NCBI GenBank assembly: GCA_016199015.1
Contig: JACQHN010000130.1
Span: forward strand, 1 to 7,259
DNA from: Nitrospira defluvii
GTDB taxonomy: Bacteria > Nitrospirota > Nitrospiria > Nitrospirales > Nitrospiraceae
Length of the DNA: 7,259 nt
Direction of reading: 5' to 3'
This document shows, piece by piece, positions 1-6,899 of the stretch. Below the pieces are notes generated by a model. That model had not been told where the DNA came from and did no database searches. It worked only from the letters and a program-made list of their open reading frames with translations. The position numbers and the translations under genes are program-made. Position 1 is the first letter of the stretch; each line of letters begins with the position of its first letter.

Positions 1-534
<534 letters not shown>

Positions 535-589
535 TCATCAGGCGTGCAGAGTGAATGCTGACACGTTGGAGACGGATCTAGCCTCCGCT

Positions 590-620
590 CCTCACGCGTC
601 ACGCCTCAACCCTCACGCGT
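590..620. repeat. Short direct repeat of CCTCACGCGT
   Basis: Two exact 10-base copies (590-599 and 611-620) lie 21 bases apart, about two helical turns, between the 136-aa gene and mdh. The right copy overlaps the last codons of the 136-aa gene. Each contains the palindrome ACGCGT, and related CACGC units lie between them. The stretch could be a protein-binding site or a patch of simple intergenic repeat. No T-tract or long stem is present, so it does not look like an intrinsic terminator. Confidence 0.4.
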
Positions 621-1023
621 GGTCATGTCCCGTCCATCCCCCGACCTTGAAATTGATCGTGCAGACAAAATTATCACCGTCATAAAAATTCACTTTGATT
701 TTCTTTTTCCCATAGTTCGCCGCGAGAAAATCTTCGGGCGTCTCAACTAAACCCTGGTAGCCACCGGCGGGATATTCACCCAACTCGTGGAATACCACGA
801 TCATGCCTGCTTTGACCTCTTCCAGAATCTTAGCCGTACAACGGGGATAAATTTCCCAAAACTTGGCATCGATCTCGTCCCGCGTGGGCTCCGGCCGCTC
901 CTCGCCCGGCCTGAAATCCCGATTCGCAAACTTAGCCTGCCGTCGAACATAGGGATATTGATGGCCGGTAAACAGTTTGTAGAGCCACGGTGGCACGGTC
1001 GGTCGTGTTGGTTGTTCAATCAT
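613..1023 (-). CDS. Conserved-looking hypothetical protein, 136 aa
   Basis: I do not recognise this protein. It is predicted to be soluble: no signal peptide and no membrane segment. It is rich in aromatic residues (WLYKLF near residue 13, FWEIYP near 55, VNFYDGDNF near 111), with two cysteines (about 62 and 121) and a C-terminal GHDHA tail that could bind metal. The residue pattern alternates plausible helix (DEIDAKFWEI, TAKILEEVKAG) with beta-type segments (MIVVFHELGEYP, IKVNFYDGD, FVCTINFKVGGW), so it looks like a real compact domain and not a random frame. The ATG is preceded by GGAG (1034-1037) at 10 bases. It starts 43 bases after the NorD-like gene stops and precedes mdh by 90 bases, on the same strand, so co-expression with both is likely. 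A role as partner or client of the NorD-like protein is conjecture from position. Confidence 0.8.
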   Translation of the reverse strand: MIEQPTRPTVPPWLYKLFTGHQYPYVRRQAKFANRDFRPGEERPEPTRDEIDAKFWEIYPRCTAKILEEVKAGMIVVFHELGEYPAGGYQGLVETPEDFLAANYGKKKIKVNFYDGDNFVCTINFKVGGWTGHDHA

Positions 1024-1066
1024 CGTGGGTATGCTCCAATGCTGAGAAGGTCTCGTTCATGACCAT

Positions 1067-4000
1067 TCAGGCCGTCAGCCGATGGTAAATCCTCGGGAGC
1101 TTCTCCGGCAACCCCTCCACCCGATCAATCACCACATATCGCACATCCCCATACATCCGACGCAGATAGGGGTCTGCCTGCTTGTCGATCGTGATACAGA
1201 CGGGTTCAATCCCGCTGGCGCGCGCTTCCCGCAGGGCCATGCGCGTATCTTCCAGCGAATAGTCCTCTTTATAGCCGTCATCCAAGGGACGGCCGTCGCT
1301 GATGATCACCAGAATCCGCGTCTTCGCCTGGCGGGCCAGGAGCTTACTCGTTGCATGCCGGATGGCCGCGCCGTCGCGATTCTGCTGCAGTGGCACAATC
1401 CCGCCCAGCTTGGCCCCCGCGCGGCCGGTCACGAGTTCGTCGAACGCCTTCACGACCAGGAAATCCACCTGATGTCGTCCCTGCCCTGAATAGCCGTACA
1501 GGGCAAATTGATCTCCGATCGCCGTGAGCGCTTCGCACAGGAGTACCAAGCCCTGTTTCTCGACATCGATGATCCGCCGGCCTTGGTCGACCTGCCGGCT
1601 GGTAGACCCGCTGAGATCCACCAAAAACGCCGCGGCCACATCTCGTTCCCGTTTTTCACGTCGCACATAAATCCGTTCCGAGGGTTCGATACCCGCCACG
1701 AGATCGGCCAACCGGCCGATGACCGCATCCATATCCAAGTCTTCCCCATCGAGTTGACCAGGAAGGCGCCGGAGCCCGGGAGGGCGAAGGCTTTCAAAAT
1801 AGCGCCGCAGCAGCCTCACTGTTCCCCCCTGCGCCGCCAAGGTGGCCTCCACAAAATCAGACGATCCCTCAAGGGCCTCGCGTTCGACCACGCGGCACCA
1901 GTTCATCCGATAATCCTGAATGGCGGCATCCCATTCGTGGTAGCGAACGGCCTTCACGGCTCCGATTTTTTCGCCCTCAGGCCGTAGCCCCTCGCCTTCA
2001 ACTGCCAGAACCTCCTCAACGAGCGACGGCTGACGACGACCGGGAACCAGCACATCCTGGGAGGTCTGTTGCGAACGAGCCGTCCCGGCTCCGGACGACC
2101 CTCCGGACTCACCGACCAGACCGGCGCCACCTTCGCTATCGCCTTGACCAGAGGCCGATGTCTGTTCAGGAGAGGATTCGGTACGGTCCCGCACCAAATT
2201 GGGGTCCATCGCCCCGCGGTAGTCCCAGTTGTCCATCGGACGGTAGGTGTCCGAGAGATCCTCCGAAGATTTCGGCGCAGGGATCGATTGCTCCGGAGCG
2301 TCCGACTCATCCTGAGCCGGGACAGTTTCCCGCCTGATGGCGAGTAGCTCATCCATTTGCACATAGAGGCGGTCGGCCAACCGCACGGCCCCCTCGGCAG
2401 TCGCCGACGGATGGAAGATCGTCTGACAGAGCGCCCAGAGCTGATCGACCTCGCCCTTGACGACAGCGGGAATCGTGACAGATCCGGCCTCGGCGGTTGA
2501 GAACAGCAAGAGCTGATCGACGACCAATTCGCGCACCGTCATTCCATGGGCAAGAGTTCGAATGTTGACGGCATCTTTGGCCATCGCTGCCAAATCGCGG
2601 CTCAGGCCAGGATATTCAGCGCGTAACAAGTACTCGACCCGGGCATCCTCGATCAAGGCCCAGAGATCGCGAATCAGTCCCGGCTGGGGGTATCGCGCGA
2701 ACACATCGCCCAACGTACGAGCCTCTTTCGAAGCAGGGTGTCCGTACCGCCGTCCGAGATCCTCGACCAGGTCCTGCAATCGAGCGATGGACAGGTCAAA
2801 CGTGCCGAACTCCAGATGTCCGGCCTCGTGCGTCGCCATCACCATATACAAACGCACATTTTCGTCGAACGTCGGATAACGTCTGACGATCGAGGGCAAT
2901 CCGATGCTCCGCCCATCCTCACTCACCGTCGCGCGAGCCATCGGCTGGCCCGACTCGAGAGAATCCGGCAGATCGTAAATACGCAGATCGCGGCCGCACA
3001 GCGCTTGCGCAAACAGCTTGATGCGCCTGGCAATCTGCCGCAATGGCACGCCGCTTAGGGCGTGAGACACTGCGCCCAAGGCCTTCCCTGTCTCCATGGC
3101 AAAGTAGGCCCTGCCCCCATCCAGACTATACTCCAGCACCTCCATGCCGGAGGCAAACCAGGCCTGGAACTTCTCCTGCGCCCCCTCGCCGGCTCCGATC
3201 AATGCGACCAATTCAGGGCATCGCCGGATATAGACCAGCGCCGTCTCGGCATCACGCTCTGCGACCAGCAGACCATACTGAAGCGCCTGCGTCCGCCAAT
3301 TTTCGGTGGGGAGTCGCCGCAAAATCGTGGGGGCCTCCGACAGGACCGCAATACCGGCTTCCGGAGATCGCTCCGCCATTTGCGCGCCTAACCGAATCAC
3401 GTCGTTCCGCTGAGCCCGCTCGGGAATATCATCCAAAATGGCCGGGCTCGTTCGAAAGAACTCCAACGCGCCCAGGTAATCCGGTTTACCGAGACTATTC
3501 TCGACAATCAATTTCGTCCCGAACTGTACCCAGGAGCGGATGCCCTCAAGCGAAAGGACGCGCGCAATCGAGGGGATCTGCCGGATGTATTCAACCGCCA
3601 AGGCAAAATCGGTTTCCGCCAACTCGCACGCCAGCTCCATCCAGGTGGACCAGTCGGCCGAAGGCAAGACTCCGACTGCCTCCGGTGCAATCCGGATGAA
3701 TTCCACCGCTACATTTGCGTTGCGATCAGCCAATTCCAACCCGGTTTCCAGCACCACCTTCCGCTTCGAGGAATCAAGGAGGCCAAGCAGCAGCGGGCTC
3801 TCCTTGAAAAATCTCAAGGCTGATGCGCCGGAGTCCGCCGCGATGGCCACCCCGAGATCGAGCCAGGGAATGACATCCGCCAGCACCCCGCGGCGTTGCA
3901 TCTCGGCCAAAGCATCAATAGCAGTCTTGGCGGCTTTCGGCGCCTGCGCTGTGAGTTCGTCCAGCAATACCAGCACACCGTCCACAGCATCCTGTCTGGT

Positions 4001-4102
4001 CACCGTTTCGATGATGGCATTGACCACAGCTATGGCCGAATCCTGTCCGAGCTGGACAGACAACTGGTCGCGAAGTTGTTGCTGTGAGCGCCCCGAAGTC
4101 AT
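1067..4102 (-). CDS. NorD/CbbO-like VWA-domain activation protein, long form with HEXXH motif
   Basis: This 1011-aa protein is a NorD/CbbO-type partner of CbbQ/NorQ AAA+ ATPases; known relatives target the ATPase to Rubisco or help mature NO reductase. The C-terminal VWA domain (about residues 815-1011) has an intact MIDAS motif, DLSGSTS, with Asp829, Ser831 and Ser833. It also has the family blocks NRDGAAIRHA (908-917), ISDGRP (934-939) and YSLEDTRMALREARASGIEP (964-983). The middle part has HEAGH at 425-429 and IEDARVE around 485-490. Residues about 590-695 form a polar Ser/Gly/Asp/Glu-rich linker, probably disordered. Residues about 80-345 are some seven helical repeats of roughly 37 residues, making the protein longer than the usual NorD (about 640 aa) or CbbO (about 780 aa). 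A TTG at 4150 could extend it by 16 residues, but it lies inside the predicted promoter; the ATG at 4102 has a ribosome site and lies downstream. No signal peptide is seen. The client is unknown. Confidence 0.93.
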   Translation of the reverse strand: MTSGRSQQQLRDQLSVQLGQDSAIAVVNAIIETVTRQDAVDGVLVLLDELTAQAPKAAKTAIDALAEMQRRGVLADVIPWLDLGVAIAADSGASALRFFKESPLLLGLLDSSKRKVVLETGLELADRNANVAVEFIRIAPEAVGVLPSADWSTWMELACELAETDFALAVEYIRQIPSIARVLSLEGIRSWVQFGTKLIVENSLGKPDYLGALEFFRTSPAILDDIPERAQRNDVIRLGAQMAERSPEAGIAVLSEAPTILRRLPTENWRTQALQYGLLVAERDAETALVYIRRCPELVALIGAGEGAQEKFQAWFASGMEVLEYSLDGGRAYFAMETGKALGAVSHALSGVPLRQIARRIKLFAQALCGRDLRIYDLPDSLESGQPMARATVSEDGRSIGLPSIVRRYPTFDENVRLYMVMATHEAGHLEFGTFDLSIARLQDLVEDLGRRYGHPASKEARTLGDVFARYPQPGLIRDLWALIEDARVEYLLRAEYPGLSRDLAAMAKDAVNIRTLAHGMTVRELVVDQLLLFSTAEAGSVTIPAVVKGEVDQLWALCQTIFHPSATAEGAVRLADRLYVQMDELLAIRRETVPAQDESDAPEQSIPAPKSSEDLSDTYRPMDNWDYRGAMDPNLVRDRTESSPEQTSASGQGDSEGGAGLVGESGGSSGAGTARSQQTSQDVLVPGRRQPSLVEEVLAVEGEGLRPEGEKIGAVKAVRYHEWDAAIQDYRMNWCRVVEREALEGSSDFVEATLAAQGGTVRLLRRYFESLRPPGLRRLPGQLDGEDLDMDAVIGRLADLVAGIEPSERIYVRREKRERDVAAAFLVDLSGSTSRQVDQGRRIIDVEKQGLVLLCEALTAIGDQFALYGYSGQGRHQVDFLVVKAFDELVTGRAGAKLGGIVPLQQNRDGAAIRHATSKLLARQAKTRILVIISDGRPLDDGYKEDYSLEDTRMALREARASGIEPVCITIDKQADPYLRRMYGDVRYVVIDRVEGLPEKLPRIYHRLTA

Positions 4103-4112
4103 AGGCCAATAG

Positions 4113-4119
4113 TCCTTTT
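4113..4119 (-). promoter_or_regulatory. Ribosome binding site deciding the NorD-like start
   Basis: On the minus strand AAAAGGA lies about 10 bases before the ATG at 4102. No comparable site precedes the in-frame TTG at 4150. This favours a 1011-aa product over 1027 aa. Confidence 0.6.
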
Positions 4120-4134
4120 GGGCGGAAGTTGTGG

Positions 4135-4163
4135 ATTGTAAAGGACACAATTTCGCTTGTAAA
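4135..4163 (-). promoter_or_regulatory. Sigma70-like promoter of the NorD-like / 136-aa / mdh operon
   Basis: Read on the minus strand, TTTACA (4163-4158; five of six matches to TTGACA) is followed after exactly 17 bases by TACAAT (4140-4135; five of six matches to TATAAT). Transcription would start near 4128 and give a leader of about 25 bases before the ATG at 4102. The in-frame TTG at 4150 lies in the spacer, upstream of that start point. The promoter is a prediction from consensus; the organism's own consensus is not known from this window. Confidence 0.62.
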
Positions 4164-4172
4164 CTGTGTCCT
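4142..4172. promoter_or_regulatory. 12-bp inverted repeat overlapping the promoter: putative operator
   Basis: On the plus strand the arms AGGACACAATTT (4142-4153) and AAACTGTGTCCT (4161-4172) are inverted copies with one mismatch around a 7-base centre. On the minus strand the mismatch is a G-T pair. The repeat covers the whole -35 hexamer and most of the spacer of the minus-strand promoter, the usual place for a dimeric repressor to block polymerase. It also lies about 60 bases before the start of the divergent reductase gene, so one regulator could control both directions. Because most of it is upstream of the predicted transcription start, an operator is more likely than an RNA hairpin. 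I cannot assign a regulator family from the half-site TGTGTCCT. Confidence 0.6.
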
Positions 4173-4234
4173 CGCGACCATGCGGTCTTGGCAGGTGCGA
4201 TTAATCACTGTGCAGTTGGAACGCGGGGGACGGG

Positions 4235-4681
4235 ATGGCTGAACCGAGCAAAGAAAGCCTCGACAAAATGTGGAAATATGTAAAGGGCTTCGCCGAGAAG
4301 AGCGGGACAGCCATGCACCCGAATCCGGCCGTCACCAATGCGGTCGTGTTAGGCCTCGCCGCTCACGTCGACGAGTTGGGCAAACCCTTGTGCCCGTGCA
4401 ACTTTTACCCCGACAAACAGGCCGAAGCCAAGTTGCGACGCTGGATGTGCGCCTGCGACGAGATGCAAATCTATAAATATTGCCATTGCCTGCTCTTCGT
4501 CCGGGAAGACGGCATGCCCATCACCGAGTATCTGCCTGAAGACCACGAAGGCCGTCAATGTTATGGCCTCATCACCGATCCGACACCGGAGAAAGGCCGG
4601 GCGCTCCGGCACAAGGCGCTGCCGATGGCGCCGCAAGAAGCCAATCCACCGACCGCCTCAGACTCCGCCTCACAACCGTGA
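4235..4681 (+). CDS. Ferredoxin:thioredoxin reductase, catalytic (beta) chain
   Basis: This 148-aa protein is the iron-sulfur catalytic chain that passes electrons from reduced ferredoxin to a thioredoxin-type disulfide. The diagnostic pattern is complete: CPC at 53-55, 16 residues, CAC at 72-74, 8 residues, CHC at 83-85. By alignment with the cyanobacterial enzyme, Cys53, Cys72, Cys74 and Cys83 hold the [4Fe-4S] cluster, Cys55 and Cys85 form the active disulfide, and His84 is the conserved neighbour. The central motif is CAC instead of the usual CPC. A further Cys109 is present, and the last 20 or so residues are a Pro/Ala/Ser tail. The ATG follows GGGGGA closely (4 bases). No variable (alpha) chain is encoded here; stand-alone catalytic chains are known in archaea and non-photosynthetic bacteria. 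It is divergent from the NorD-like gene and overlaps the next gene by four bases. Confidence 0.95.
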   Translation: MAEPSKESLDKMWKYVKGFAEKSGTAMHPNPAVTNAVVLGLAAHVDELGKPLCPCNFYPDKQAEAKLRRWMCACDEMQIYKYCHCLLFVREDGMPITEYLPEDHEGRQCYGLITDPTPEKGRALRHKALPMAPQEANPPTASDSASQP

Positions 4682-5925
4682 ACTCCCATACTCGGCCGGA
4701 TCGAAACCGTCTTTTCTCCCTGATCCTCTCAGCCCTGTCCGCCCTGCTCTGCCTGACCTCTACCGGCTGCCTGAGCACGATGGAGGCAATCGACCCGAGG
4801 ATGTTACCGATCACGACGGTCTCTGGCCAACGATTGCAGGACCATGTGTCCTTCTTGGCTAGTCCTGAGCTCACTGGCCGCCAGCCTGGCTCACCAGGCA
4901 ACCGTCAGGCCGCCCAGTATATTGAAGACCGATTTCGAGCGGTCGGACTCCAGCCTCTACCTTCTCTTGGCGGTTACCGACAGGTGATTTCGCCCCCGAT
5001 CGGCGACAACCTCATCGGCTTCATACCGCCGACTGCCGGCACTGGCTCCGCACGATGGATTGTGATCGGCGCGCATTATGACCATCTTGGCTACCCCTTC
5101 CTCGGCGCTGACGACAACGCATCCTCAATCGCAATCCTCATTGAAACAGCGAGGCACATGGCGAGCCCCTCCCATCATGGGATCATTGTTGTGGCCTTCA
5201 ACAGTGAGGAACCCCCTTACTTCGGGACAACTGAGATGGGATCGCAGTTTTTCTTTCATCACCTGCCGGCAGAAATCGGCCGTGCGGACAATGTTCAGTC
5301 CGTGGTCATCATGGACCTCATGGGTGGCGTGCAATGGGCGCCGCTGAAAGATGCGCTTTTTGCCACCGGCGCGGAGAAAAGTCCTGAGCTCTACCGGCGA
5401 CTCAAGGAAGCTGTCGCGCCACCCCTCACGATCTTCCCAGTGGGAATTCATCTCGTCGAAGAAATTCCCGATCACGGCCATGAACCCTTCAGCGACTATG
5501 ATGTCTTTCGCAACCACGCAGTGCCGTTTCTCTTTCTCTCCGCCGGACGCACCCCGCATTACCACACGCCACGGGACGCAGCCGGCACCTTGCATTACGA
5601 ACGCATGGCCGCCACGGTTGAATGGCTCCGGCGCTTCATCGCTCTGATCGATCAGGACAAGGCGCCCTACAGATTTCATGCCGATCGTGTAGAGTTTGCC
5701 GATGAGGTGGCATCATTCCGCAACATTGTCGACCAGGCATCGCATGACGACACGTTGATCCCGGGCACCTCGCGATGGTCGCTCTATAAATTGAGGAAGG
5801 ATGCGGAATGGCTGCGGGCGGTCGACATCTCAGTGCCGACGCCGCAAAAACTGGACCGGTTGGAGCGAATCTCAATACGCGTTCAATGTCTGCTGGCCAA
5901 TTACTCGGGCTGTTTTACGTTTTGA
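4678..5925 (+). CDS. M28-family zinc peptidase, predicted lipoprotein
   Basis: This 415-aa protein is a predicted exported M28 (aminopeptidase Y/S-like) metallopeptidase. The co-catalytic zinc site is complete by alignment with Streptomyces griseus aminopeptidase: His133 and Asp135 in HYDH, Asp146 in GADDNAS, Glu177 (general base) and Glu178 in NSEEPP, Asp213 in MDLMG, and His296 in HYHTPRD. The N-terminus has basic residues, a hydrophobic stretch (about 12-27) and a lipobox-like STGC ending at Cys31, so the mature enzyme is probably lipid-anchored. The start is the GTG at 4678, overlapping the reductase stop as GTGA; an in-frame ATG at 4558 would put 40 unrelated residues before the signal peptide and sit deep inside the reductase gene. 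No strong ribosome site is visible, which fits translational coupling. The substrate is unknown. The -3 lipobox residue is Ser rather than Leu, so the lipoprotein call is less certain than the fold. Confidence 0.92.
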   Translation: MNSHTRPDRNRLFSLILSALSALLCLTSTGCLSTMEAIDPRMLPITTVSGQRLQDHVSFLASPELTGRQPGSPGNRQAAQYIEDRFRAVGLQPLPSLGGYRQVISPPIGDNLIGFIPPTAGTGSARWIVIGAHYDHLGYPFLGADDNASSIAILIETARHMASPSHHGIIVVAFNSEEPPYFGTTEMGSQFFFHHLPAEIGRADNVQSVVIMDLMGGVQWAPLKDALFATGAEKSPELYRRLKEAVAPPLTIFPVGIHLVEEIPDHGHEPFSDYDVFRNHAVPFLFLSAGRTPHYHTPRDAAGTLHYERMAATVEWLRRFIALIDQDKAPYRFHADRVEFADEVASFRNIVDQASHDDTLIPGTSRWSLYKLRKDAEWLRAVDISVPTPQKLDRLERISIRVQCLLANYSGCFTF

Positions 5926-5966
5926 TCAGTCCAGCCGCTGCACTCTCCAGTGACGCAAGCGCTCAG

Positions 5967-6401
5967 TCATTGCCAGCCGGCTGTCTCGTACCCCTTTTCC
6001 TTGAGGCAACGTTCGACGAAGGCCGCATACTCCTGCTGCGGCTCCAGTGGCTTATACGTGCCGGCAAGCAGACCCAGCACACCACCCAACGCTCCTCCCG
6101 CCACCGCCCCGATGGCGATACCCGTCGGGCCGCCGATCAAGCCAGTAGATGCCCCCACCGCCGCCCCGCCCACAACGCCTAACGCAATGCCGGCGCCGGC
6201 ATTCCCGCTTCGATTGGTCCCATGATACAGGCCGGCGCGCTCGGCCTTCAGCCCACACACGGCCGCTTCACGCTCAGCCGTATCCTTGCCGTACAGTTGC
6301 AGCTGGAGATTGGACTTTAAAATGGGCTCAGGCCCTGCACAAGCCATAAGGCTGCTCACCATGAGGAGGATCAGGGGAACATATGCTGAAGAGGGTTTCA
6401 C
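5967..6401 (-). CDS. Glycine-zipper lipoprotein, 144 aa
   Basis: This is a small predicted envelope lipoprotein. Starting at the GTG at 6401, residues 1-20 form a signal peptide ending in the lipobox LMAC with Cys21. Residues about 66-115 are a dense series of Gly at small-residue spacing (for example GGAAVGAS, GGALGGVLG), a glycine-zipper hairpin likely to insert in or pack against a membrane. The mature part keeps Cys49 before the zipper and Cys132 after it, in a C-terminal segment FVERCLKEKGY that resembles the F-x-x-C-x-x-x-x-GY ending of many proteins of this class. A GTG at 6461 would add 20 residues before the signal peptide and has no ribosome site, whereas AAAGGGG (6409-6415) lies 7 bases before 6401. 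It is convergent with the M28 gene, with a 41-base gap and no clear terminator. The function is unknown; relatives are often called outer-membrane or stress-related lipoproteins. Confidence 0.86.
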   Translation of the reverse strand: MKPSSAYVPLILLMVSSLMACAGPEPILKSNLQLQLYGKDTAEREAAVCGLKAERAGLYHGTNRSGNAGAGIALGVVGGAAVGASTGLIGGPTGIAIGAVAGGALGGVLGLLAGTYKPLEPQQEYAAFVERCLKEKGYETAGWQ

Positions 6402-6408
6402 GCCTGCG

Positions 6409-6415
6409 CCCCTTT
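6409..6415 (-). promoter_or_regulatory. Ribosome binding site deciding the glycine-zipper lipoprotein start
   Basis: On the minus strand AAAGGGG lies 7 bases before the GTG at 6401. This start puts a clean lipoprotein signal peptide at the N-terminus, whereas the upstream in-frame GTG at 6461 lacks such a site. Confidence 0.55.
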
Positions 6416-6531
6416 GCCAGGCCTCAGGTGGAGGAGATTTCGAACCGTTGAATCCGCCCACGCGCTCATTGCCATTCTGCCACCCCGTGCCCTTGCTCCT
6501 GCAGGCGGCGAGTCATTCAAGGATGACCTCA

Positions 6532-6864
6532 TCATCGATCGCCTTCTGCTTCGAGCTGAAATCGCGCACGCACCTGTTCGACAGACCGCCCCTTCACCAA
6601 CACACGTTTCTGCCTGCTACCCGCTCCACTCAGGATCTGTATGGCACTGAGCGGCACCTCACAGTGACGGGCGAGAAATCGGCATAATTCGTCGTTGGCC
6701 GCTCCGTCGGCCGGCGGAGCCGCCACGCGAATCTTGAGGGCCTGACCATGGATGCCTGCAGATTCGGTACGGGAGGCACGAGGTTGGACATGCACCGAGA
6801 TCGCGACTCCCTCGGGCATGGCGCGAACGATCTGCCCCTCTGTCGCCCTCTGGCTCTCCCACAT
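6532..6864 (-). CDS. DUF167 / UPF0235 (YggU-like) protein
   Basis: This 110-aa protein belongs to the DUF167/UPF0235 family, small alpha-beta proteins of unknown biochemical role. The family signature is clear: VHVQPRASR (24-32), LKIRVAAPPADGAAND (43-58) and the basic ILSGAGSRQKRVLVKG (77-92). The start is uncertain. The ATG at 6864 has only a weak upstream AGG. An in-frame ATG at 6819 would give 95 aa, close to the usual family length of about 95-100, but its GAGGGG is about 15 bases away. The gene begins 35 bases after the AAA+ ATPase gene ends, on the same strand, so they are probably co-transcribed. Nothing in it suggests a direct role with the ATPase. The family call is firm; the function is not known. 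Confidence 0.92.
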   Translation of the reverse strand: MWESQRATEGQIVRAMPEGVAISVHVQPRASRTESAGIHGQALKIRVAAPPADGAANDELCRFLARHCEVPLSAIQILSGAGSRQKRVLVKGRSVEQVRARFQLEAEGDR

Positions 6865-6899
6865 AGAATTGGAAGCCTGTCACGAACCGGACGGCCTGC

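Noticed and set aside
3043..3699. Long plus-strand open frame opposite the NorD-like gene (218 codons)
   Set aside because: Its Pro/Arg/Ser-rich composition is typical of the antisense shadow of a GC-rich gene. No family resemblance is seen, and the minus strand carries clear domains.
4103..4150. Upstream TTG start giving a 1027-aa NorD-like protein
   Set aside because: The TTG lies in the spacer of the predicted promoter, before the predicted transcription start, and lacks a ribosome site. The ATG at 4102 has one.
4188..4216. Possible plus-strand promoter for the reductase gene (TTGGCA, 17 bases, TGCAGT)
   Set aside because: The -10 element matches consensus at only three of six bases, which is too weak to report as a feature.
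4558..4677. 40-codon N-terminal extension of the M28 peptidase
   Set aside because: It lies entirely within the reductase gene and would place unrelated residues before a clear signal peptide. The GTG at 4678 fits better.
4838..4852. A small dyad AGGAC-N5-GTCCT inside the M28 gene, sharing GTGTCCT with the putative operator
   Set aside because: It lies within conserved coding sequence, has only 5-base arms and no promoter nearby. It is probably chance.
5926..5966. Possible terminator between the convergent M28 and glycine-zipper genes
   Set aside because: Only very short stems can be drawn (for example CACT with AGTG) and there is no T-tract on either strand.
6425..6485. A stretch that, on the minus strand, contains GGTTCGAAAT and ends TCCTCCACC, like the T-arm and acceptor end of a tRNA
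   Set aside because: No matching T-stem forms around the TTCGAAA loop. The acceptor pairs only over about five bases at a total length near 58, and no D or anticodon arm can be drawn. It is not a tRNA or a convincing tRNA remnant.
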